The position numbers were made by a program, and so were the translations under genes. This document shows positions 59,189 through 64,000 of a DNA stretch of 64,000 nt, piece after piece. This stretch comes from Lentzea kentuckyensis (GTDB lineage Bacteria > Actinomycetota > Actinomycetes > Mycobacteriales > Pseudonocardiaceae): positions 1 through 64,000 of the forward strand of contig NZ_MUYM01000056.1 of NCBI RefSeq assembly GCF_002150765.1, in the 5' to 3' direction. Position 1 is the first letter of the stretch. Each line of letters starts with the position of its first letter. The notes under the pieces are model-generated. The model was not told the origin of the DNA and did not search any database. It worked only from the letters and a program-made list of their open reading frames with translations.

Positions 59189-60625
59189 TCACGCGACCGG
59201 CACCGACAGATCGGCATCCGCCGGAAACCCTGTTCCGGCAACGGTTGCAGCCACCACACCCAAACGGCCGATCGCATCGCGCAGCACTTCGGACGACTGC
59301 GTGTACGGCACTCGGAGCATCTGCTCGCATCCGCCGTGCACCGCGAACCTCGGACCAGGCACGAGCCGCAGGCCGTGGTTCTGCGCCACCACGGCGATCC
59401 GCGTGCTCACCGGGCCGTCGAGCGTGCACCACACCCCGAGCCCGCCGGCCGGTACCGTGAAGCTCCACTGTGGACAATGCTCGCGCAGCGCCGCGACCGT
59501 CACGTCCCGCTGCTCCAGAGCCTCCGCACGTCGTTGCCGCAGAACAGGTTCCGGGTTCTCCAGCAACGCGGCCAGCACCAGTTGCTCGAACACCGGCGTG
59601 CCCAGGTCAATCGCGGCCCGCGTCGTCAGCAGCCGGTGCACGATGTCGGCGGAGGCCCGGATCCACCCGATCCGCAGTCCGCCCCAGTGCGACTTGCTCG
59701 CGGATCCCAGCGTCACCACGGAATCGCCGCCGAACGCGGCCATCGGCAACGGCGCTTCGGCACCGTCCAGCGCGAGCTCCACCAAGGTCTCGTCGACGAC
59801 CAGGGGAGTGCGGGCCCTGCGCAGCACGGCGGAGAGCGCCTCCCGCGACTCGGACGACATCCGCAGTCCGGTCGGGTTCTGGAAATCCGGGATCAGGTAG
59901 GCCAAACGGGGGCCTGCCTGACGCAAGGCGGCCTCGTAGCCGTCGACGTCCCAGCCGTCGTTCAGCATCGGCACCGGTACCGGGATCCCGAACGACGCCC
60001 GCACCGCCTCCAGCGCGTTGGGATAGCTCGGCTGCTCCACCAGCACCCGGTCGCCGGGCCCGACGAAGAGCCGCAGCACCAACGCCCACGCGTGCTGCGC
60101 GCCCGAGGTCACCACGATCTGGTCAGCCGAGGTCGGCAGTCCGCGAGCGGCATACCGGTCCGCGATCCGTTGCCGCAGAGCCGGCAACCCGCGCTCGTCG
60201 TACCCGTGCGACGCGAGATGTTCCGGCATTTGGCCCAGCGCGATGTCCATCGCGAGTCGCACCGACGGCAACGCGGGAGGCGCGGCGCGGGACAGGTCGA
60301 TCAACGTGTCGTCGCCACCGGTGATGCCACCCCCGGCACCGACCGGTCCGTTGATCCACGACCCAGCCCCGCGCCGCGACTCCACCACCCCCTCGGTGCG
60401 CAACTGGTCCAGAGCCGAGGTGATCGTGGTGCGGCTCACCGGCAGCGCGTCGGTGAGCTCGCGTTCGGACGGCAACCGCGTCCCAACGGGCAGCCGGCCG
60501 TCCGCGACCAGCAGTTTCAACGCCGCGGCGAGGTCGGCCGACCCCTGCCGGGCGCCGCCGCGCCGCCACGATCCGAGCAACCGCGCGAGCCGGGCACCCG
60601 ATACACGTCCACCTGGTGGGAGCAT
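59189..60625 (-). CDS. MocR-family regulator (YczR-like, GntR HTH plus aminotransferase domain)
   Basis: A 478-residue regulator. The GntR winged helix is LAAALKLLVADGRLPVGTRLPSERELTDALPVSRTTITSALDQLRTEGVVESRRGAGSWI (about 28-88). The class I aminotransferase-like domain (100-460) keeps the PLP lysine in VTLGSASKSHWGGLRIGWIRA and NPTGLR. It binds PLP as an effector, without necessarily catalysing transamination. It is divergent from a YczE-family membrane gene with three GCCAAT/ATTGGC half-sites between them, the conserved yczR-yczE arrangement. Confidence 0.93.
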   Translation of the reverse strand: MLPPGGRVSGARLARLLGSWRRGGARQGSADLAAALKLLVADGRLPVGTRLPSERELTDALPVSRTTITSALDQLRTEGVVESRRGAGSWINGPVGAGGGITGGDDTLIDLSRAAPPALPSVRLAMDIALGQMPEHLASHGYDERGLPALRQRIADRYAARGLPTSADQIVVTSGAQHAWALVLRLFVGPGDRVLVEQPSYPNALEAVRASFGIPVPVPMLNDGWDVDGYEAALRQAGPRLAYLIPDFQNPTGLRMSSESREALSAVLRRARTPLVVDETLVELALDGAEAPLPMAAFGGDSVVTLGSASKSHWGGLRIGWIRASADIVHRLLTTRAAIDLGTPVFEQLVLAALLENPEPVLRQRRAEALEQRDVTVAALREHCPQWSFTVPAGGLGVWCTLDGPVSTRIAVVAQNHGLRLVPGPRFAVHGGCEQMLRVPYTQSSEVLRDAIGRLGVVAATVAGTGFPADADLSVPVA

Positions 60626-60628
60626 GAG

Positions 60629-60667
60629 GCCAATTATCCCGAATTGGCTATGGATTACCAGGCCAAT
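60629..60667. promoter_or_regulatory. MocR operator in the divergent promoter
   Basis: Three GCCAAT/ATTGGC half-sites at 60629, 60643 and 60662. The first two form a palindrome GCCAATT-ATCCCG-AATTGGC (7-bp arms). Located between the MocR start (60625) and the YczE start (60687). Confidence 0.7.
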
Positions 60668-60686
60668 CGGAGCTCAGTATGGCCAC

Positions 60687-61325
60687 ATGGCCACTATGAC
60701 CGCACTCCACCAGGTCTCCGTCCGGATCGCGCCCACCCGTCGTCTCGCCCAGCTCTTCGCCGGCCTCTGGCTCTACGGCGCGAGCATGGCGATGCAGATC
60801 CGCGCGACCCTCGGCCTCGATCCGTGGGACGTGCTCCACGAGGGCCTGACCAGACGCACCGGCCTGAGCTTCGGCCTGATCACCGCGATCACCGGCGTGG
60901 TCGTGCTGCTGGCCTGGATCCCGCTGAGGCAGAAGCCCGGCGTCGGCACCATCGCCAACGTCGTGCTGATCGCCGTCAGCGTCGACGTGTCACTCGCGAT
61001 CATCCCTGAGCCACAGGGACTTCTGCCCAGAATCGTGCTTCTCACGCTCGGCATCGTGCTCAACGCCGTCGCGTTCGCCGCCTACGTCGGTTCCCGTCTC
61101 GGGCCGGGCCCGCGCGACGGCATGGTCACCGGATTCTGCCGCCGCACGGGCATTTCCCTGCGCGTCGTGCGCACCGTCGTCGAGCTGCTCGTGCTCGGCA
61201 CCGGGTGGTTGCTCGGCGGCACCGTCGGTATCGGCACGATCCTCTACGCGGTCAGCATCGGCCCGCTCTCACAGCTGTTCCTGCCCGCGCTCACCTGGCG
61301 CGAGCGCTCGCAGCCCGTTTCCTGA
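60687..61325 (+). CDS. YczE/YyaS/YitT-family membrane protein
   Basis: A 212-residue integral membrane protein with about five helices: LAQLFAGLWLYGASMAMQI, GLITAITGVVVLLAWIPL, GTIANVVLIAVSVDVSLAIIP, IVLLTLGIVLNAVAFAAYVG, VVRTVVELLVLGTGWLLGG. The typical LGLDPWDVLHEGL motif is present after helix 1. ATG 60687 or 60696. The partner MocR gene is divergent. Family members are suggested transporters of vitamin B6 or related compounds, inferred from the PLP-binding regulator. The 3' end overlaps the Clp-N gene by 35 bp. Confidence 0.9.
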   Translation: MATMTALHQVSVRIAPTRRLAQLFAGLWLYGASMAMQIRATLGLDPWDVLHEGLTRRTGLSFGLITAITGVVVLLAWIPLRQKPGVGTIANVVLIAVSVDVSLAIIPEPQGLLPRIVLLTLGIVLNAVAFAAYVGSRLGPGPRDGMVTGFCRRTGISLRVVRTVVELLVLGTGWLLGGTVGIGTILYAVSIGPLSQLFLPALTWRERSQPVS

Positions 61326-61818
61326 TCTCCTCGTAGGTGACCCCGCGCTCGGTCAGCACCTCGGCCACGATTCCCTTGCCCTGCAACAACGCCAGCACCA
61401 TGTGCTCGGCACCCAGGTAGTTGTGGCCGAGGTCGCGGGACTCGCGCAGCGAGTTCTCCAGCGCCTTCTTGAACGCGGGCTCCAGCGGCATCCCGAACCA
61501 CCGCCGGCGCGGCCCCGGTCGCAGCACGCCGGTCCCGAGCGACTGCTCGACCGAGTCGATCACCGCGTCGACGTCGATCCCCAAGCCCCGCAACGCTTCC
61601 GCGTCGGCCTTGGTCAGCCCGCCCTTGCGCCGGTACTCGCGGAACGCCGTCTCCAACTCCTCCCGCGGCAGGTCGAAGCCGGCCAGCACCGGCGCGTCCA
61701 GCAACGCCAGCAGCAGGAACTCCACCCCGACCTCGCCGGCGTGCACCTTCTCCGCGTCCCGCACGGCGGCCCTGACCGCCTCGCGGGCCTCCTTGGTGAA
61801 CCGCTCGCCAACCATCAT
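61291..61818 (-). CDS. Clp repeat (Clp-N) domain protein without ATPase
   Basis: A 175-residue protein built of two Clp-N repeats as found in ClpA/ClpC: FTKEAREAVRAAVRDAEKVHAGEVGVEFLLLALLDAPVLAG, and FKKALENSLRESRDLGHNYLGAEHMVLALLQGKGIVAEVLTERGVTYEEI. There is no AAA domain, so it probably acts as an adaptor or decoy for ClpC. ATG 61818 overlaps the HTH stop as ATGA. It is co-transcribed with a small HTH protein and convergent with YczE. Confidence 0.9.
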   Translation of the reverse strand: MMVGERFTKEAREAVRAAVRDAEKVHAGEVGVEFLLLALLDAPVLAGFDLPREELETAFREYRRKGGLTKADAEALRGLGIDVDAVIDSVEQSLGTGVLRPGPRRRWFGMPLEPAFKKALENSLRESRDLGHNYLGAEHMVLALLQGKGIVAEVLTERGVTYEEIRKRAASARAR

Positions 61819-62024
61819 CGACCCCCGTGCTTCTTGTGCACCGCCTGGCGGGACACCCCGAGTTCCGCCGCGATGTCCTGCCACGACCAGCCCTGAGCCC
61901 GCGCACTGCGGACCTGGGCGGCCTCCAGATGTTCCAAAAGTCGCCGCAGCGCGGTGACGGCCCGCAACCCGACCTTCGGGTCGCGGTCTCCAGCCGCCGT
62001 GGCGAGATCCGTCGCTTCAGTCAT
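61815..62024 (-). CDS. Small HTH regulator coupled to Clp-N protein
   Basis: A 69-residue protein. The C-terminal 45 residues form a helix-turn-helix: LLEHLEAAQVRSARAQGWSWQDIAAELGVSRQAVHKKHG. The N-terminus is a short acidic helix. ATG 62024 ends in the palindromic promoter region, with TGTCAAC boxes 3 bp upstream. It couples by ATGA to the Clp-N gene, a common actinomycete pairing. Probably an autoregulator of both divergent genes. Confidence 0.85.
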   Translation of the reverse strand: MTEATDLATAAGDRDPKVGLRAVTALRRLLEHLEAAQVRSARAQGWSWQDIAAELGVSRQAVHKKHGGR

Positions 62025-62026
62025 GC

Positions 62027-62070
62027 TGTCAACGTACGTTGACAATCGGGATCCGTCAACCAAGGTTGAC
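62027..62070. promoter_or_regulatory. Twin TGTCAAC/GTTGACA operators
   Basis: Perfect 18-bp palindrome TGTCAACGTACGTTGACA (62027-62044) and GTCAACC-AA-GGTTGAC (62055-62070), 28 bp centre to centre, between the HTH gene (minus) and the PP2C-like gene (plus). Suitable for one dimeric regulator controlling both. Confidence 0.75.
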
Positions 62071-62088
62071 ACGTACGGTGGAGCCGTG

Positions 62089-62790
62089 ATGATCGAGACC
62101 GCTGAGCAGGGTGCTCCCGGGCGAGTCACCGAGGATCGGATCCGCGTACTGCCGAACGCCGTGATCGTTCTCGACGGCGTCACCTCGCGAACCAGGCCGC
62201 CGGACCGCAACGGCGGTTGGTACGCAACGAAACTCGCCGACGAACTGGCCAGGCTGATCAACGACACCGACCCGCTGACCGACGTCCTCGCCGAAGCCAT
62301 CGCGAACCTCGTGCGAGAACACGACCTCGTGCCTGGCGACTCCCCGTCCGCCACCGCGTCGATCGTGCGCTGGACCGACGACAGGATCGACGCCCTGGTC
62401 CTGTGCGACACCCCGGTTGTCGCGTTCGGACGGACGACCCACGTGCTCGAGGACACCCGGCTCGAAGATCTGCGACCGCAGCCGGATATCCTGGCGTGGA
62501 AGAACAAGCCGGACGGCTGGTGGGTCGCCGAGGCGGAACCCGTTGCCGCACACCAGGCCCGGACGGCGAGCTGGCCGCGAGCGGAAATCAGGAAAGTGAT
62601 CGCTCTCACCGACGGCGTCTCATGTGGAGTGTCCGACTACGGACTCTTCTCCTGGGAGGACCTGGAAGAAATGCCACTGGGCGAAGTGCTGGACCAAATC
62701 CGCACTGCAGAGCGCAGTGATCCGGAACACCAGCGTTGGCCCCGCCACAAAACACACGACGACCAGGCCATCGCCCGAATCACCGGATAA
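62089..62790 (+). CDS. PP2C-like phosphatase-family protein
   Basis: A 233-residue protein with the PP2C layout: NAVIVLDGVTSRTRP (metal Asp in LDG), PSATASIVRWTDDRIDALVLCDTPVV, IALTDGVSCGVSDYGLFSWEDL and a final HDDQAIARI (DD metal pair). The order and spacing fit the bacterial PPM fold. The start is ATG 62089 with GGTGGAG upstream; GTG 62086 is adjacent. It shares the regulatory palindromes with the HTH/Clp-N operon. The substrate is unknown; a Ser/Thr phosphatase is likely. Confidence 0.78.
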   Translation: MIETAEQGAPGRVTEDRIRVLPNAVIVLDGVTSRTRPPDRNGGWYATKLADELARLINDTDPLTDVLAEAIANLVREHDLVPGDSPSATASIVRWTDDRIDALVLCDTPVVAFGRTTHVLEDTRLEDLRPQPDILAWKNKPDGWWVAEAEPVAAHQARTASWPRAEIRKVIALTDGVSCGVSDYGLFSWEDLEEMPLGEVLDQIRTAERSDPEHQRWPRHKTHDDQAIARITG

Positions 62791-62828
62791 CGAAAGAAGC
62801 CCCGCAGCACGCTGCGGGGCTTCTTTCG
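62791..62828. terminator. Bidirectional terminator
   Basis: 18-bp perfect arms CGAAAGAAGCCCCGCAGC (62791-62808) and 62811-62828, 2-nt loop, with A/T-rich ends on both sides. Ends the PP2C-like gene (plus) and the tRNA operon (minus). Confidence 0.9.
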
Positions 62829-62836
62829 AAGAGGGA

Positions 62837-62910
62837 TGGCCAGGGGCGGGGTCGAACCGCCGACCTACCGCTTTTCAGGCGGTCGCTCGTACCAACTGAG
62901 CTACCTGGCC
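62837..62910 (-). tRNA. tRNA-Phe (GAA)
   Basis: Acceptor GGCCAGG pairs with CCTGGCC, D arm TAGCTCAGTTGGTA, anticodon stem ACCGC/GCGGT with loop CTGAAAA (anticodon GAA), T arm GCGGTTCGACCCCGC. 74 nt. Last of the three-tRNA run. Confidence 0.96.
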
Positions 62911-62924
62911 ATGAAACAAGAAAG

Positions 62925-62998
62925 CGACCCAGACGGGACTCGAACCCGCGACCTTCGCCGTGACAGGGCGACGCGCTAACCAACTGCGCCACTGGGCC
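62925..62998 (-). tRNA. tRNA-Asp (GTC)
   Basis: Acceptor GGCCCAG/CTGGGTC, anticodon stem TCGCC/GGCGA with loop CTGTCAC (anticodon GTC), T arm GCGGGTTCGAGTCCCGT, discriminator G. 74 nt. Confidence 0.96.
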
Positions 62999-63037
62999 TT
63001 GCTCTTGCACTTGCAGATCTTACTCTATCTTACTGCG

Positions 63038-63110
63038 TGCCCCCAACGGGATTCGAACCCGCGCGACCGCCTTGAAAGGGCGGGATCCTAGGCCGCTAGA
63101 TGATGGGGAC
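63038..63110 (-). tRNA. tRNA-Glu (TTC)
   Basis: Acceptor GTCCCCA/TGGGGGC (one G-T pair), anticodon stem CCGCC/GGCGG with loop CTTTCAA (anticodon TTC), T arm CGGGTTCGAATCCCG. 73 nt. First of the Glu-Asp-Phe run, the order I recall for the actinobacterial gluT-aspT-pheU cluster. Confidence 0.96.
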
Positions 63111-63240
63111 TAGCTGGTCTCTGGAAGCATCGTAAGCATATGGCATAGGTCCACGCACCTCCAAAACGGGGGTCCCACTTGTGTGCTGACCTGCCCAAAC
63201 CACCTTCAGGGCCAGTGCTCCCCGATCAACAAATGCCTGC

Positions 63241-63879
63241 TCAGGGCCCAACAGCCCCGTCAACCGCGTTTTGTGATCCAGACAACTTCCACTCGGCAGC
63301 TGCGACGCACGGCAGCACGTGCGCCAGAACCTCACGGATGCGAGCCGGGAAATCGGCACACGCCGTGGTCGCCGAAGAGATCAGCCGGGCGCCCAGGGTG
63401 GCCCCGCACAACGTCCGCGCCACGGCCTCCGGATCGACGCCGGCCCGCAGGTCTCCGCGTTCCAGCGCCTCGGCCAGATAACCGGCGATCAACTTCTCCC
63501 ACATGGCGTGCGCGCTCGGCACGCCCGGATAACCGATCTCGCGGTCGGCGTTCAGCCGCACGCCCGCGCGCAGCACGACGTCCGCGGCCATCCGGTCGGC
63601 GGACTCGAGGAACATGCCGTGCAGGGCACTGAGCGGATCGACACCGCGCGCCCGCCACGACTCCCTCATCTGCGCCCACAGGTCGCTCTGCCGCTCGATG
63701 AGGGCACCGGCGACGGCTTCCTTGGAGGGGAAGTGGAAGTAGAACGCGCCCTTGGTCAGCCCGGCGCGCGCCAACACGGCGGTCAGCGACGCGCGCTCGT
63801 AGCCGAGCCGGTCGAACTCCTCCGCCGCGGCGTGGAGTATCGCCTCTCGCGTCGCATACGCCCGGTCCTGCTGGGGCAT
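63241..63879 (-). CDS. TetR/AcrR-family regulator (gamma-butyrolactone-receptor-like)
   Basis: A 212-residue TetR protein. The DNA-binding domain (about 1-55), ATREAILHAAAEEFDRLGYERASLTAVLARAGLTKGAFYFHFPSKEAVA, is closest to the ScbR/ArpA autoregulator receptors. The C-terminal ligand-binding domain has ALHGMFLESADRMAADVVLRAGVRL and the REIGYPGVPSAHAMWEKLIAGYLAEALERGDLRAG region. ATG 63879. A gamma-butyrolactone ligand is inferred from the family; no synthase gene (AfsA type) is in the window. It is oriented toward the tRNA operon with 130 bp between. Confidence 0.9.
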   Translation of the reverse strand: MPQQDRAYATREAILHAAAEEFDRLGYERASLTAVLARAGLTKGAFYFHFPSKEAVAGALIERQSDLWAQMRESWRARGVDPLSALHGMFLESADRMAADVVLRAGVRLNADREIGYPGVPSAHAMWEKLIAGYLAEALERGDLRAGVDPEAVARTLCGATLGARLISSATTACADFPARIREVLAHVLPCVAAAEWKLSGSQNAVDGAVGP

Positions 63880-63929
63880 GAGTAGAGGTTAGCCGTTGCC
63901 GCTAAAGAGACCCGTGGGTATGTTTCGAG

Positions 63930-63988
63930 ATGCGGCCCTGTCCTGCAGACGCGCTCCGGGGGGTGCGCGTCTGGAGTCAGGGCCGCAT
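63930..63988. terminator. Two-tier hairpin at right edge
   Basis: Outer arms ATGCGGCCCTG (63930-63940) / CAGGGCCGCAT (63978-63988), inner arms CAGACGCGC (63946-63954) / GCGCGTCTG (63965-63973). Possibly the terminator of a gene that lies beyond the window. Confidence 0.6.
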
Positions 63989-64000
63989 TCGCGTACGCAT

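Noticed and set aside
63880..63929. ARE box (autoregulator element) before the TetR gene
   Set aside because: ACATACCCACGGGTCT is only loosely palindromic and does not fit the ARE consensus well.

Overview
The window is very GC-rich, dense, leaderless-friendly DNA with many GTG starts. It carries mycothiol biosynthesis (mshA) and a mycothiol-dependent isomerase, a SenX3/RegX3-type two-component pair, the 33-residue ribosomal protein bS22 and an HbhA-like protein. This points to an actinomycete. A rodlin-like repeat protein, MerR/TipAS and TetR regulators, and large NTPase receptors suggest a filamentous Pseudonocardiaceae-type genome (Lentzea/Saccharothrix/Actinosynnema-like). The family assignment is an inference from gene content and order, not a measured identity.

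Positions 1-13.4 kb and 20.5-43.1 kb follow, in inverted order, the gene order I recall from the Mycobacterium tuberculosis Rv0474-Rv0502 region: plsC and an atypical SDR, bS22, an excisionase-like HTH protein, proC, a sugar-phosphate isomerase, a proline-rich membrane protein, ppx, regX3-senX3, gpmA, ybjN-mshA, an L,D-transpeptidase, murB, a DUF2505 protein, a DUF2516 protein, hbhA and its XRE regulator. Inserted into this core are a proline dehydrogenase/thioesterase pair, a secreted S15 peptidase, a repeat-rich secreted protein, an acyl-CoA ligase, a block of secreted or lipoprotein genes, and an XRE-nSTAND-WD40 receptor.

From 43.2 kb on the content is accessory: an isoaspartyl-methyltransferase-like gene with a membrane NACHT NTPase, a PadR-controlled ABC/FtsX exporter, a CGNR regulator, a lone TnpB with a candidate omega-RNA region, a DapC-like aminotransferase, and a compact module of ECF sigma factor, small beta-rich protein, TPR-CHAT protease and cytosolic mini-subtilase (54.1-57.9 kb). 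Then come a MocR/YczE divergent pair, an HTH/Clp-N pair divergent from a PP2C-like protein, a Glu-Asp-Phe tRNA operon and a TetR regulator.

The most interesting items are: the sigma/CHAT/mini-subtilase module with two inverted consensus DnaA boxes in its promoter; a fusion of a P450 remnant to an ICL/PEP-mutase domain; a class III aminotransferase-like protein with Glu at the PLP-lysine position; a frameshifted YbaB-family gene beside two paralogous lipoproteins; a triplicated Cys-pair secreted protein; a dispersed palindromic repeat family; and a four-hairpin intergenic structure near 59.1 kb. No CRISPR array, rRNA or phage was seen.
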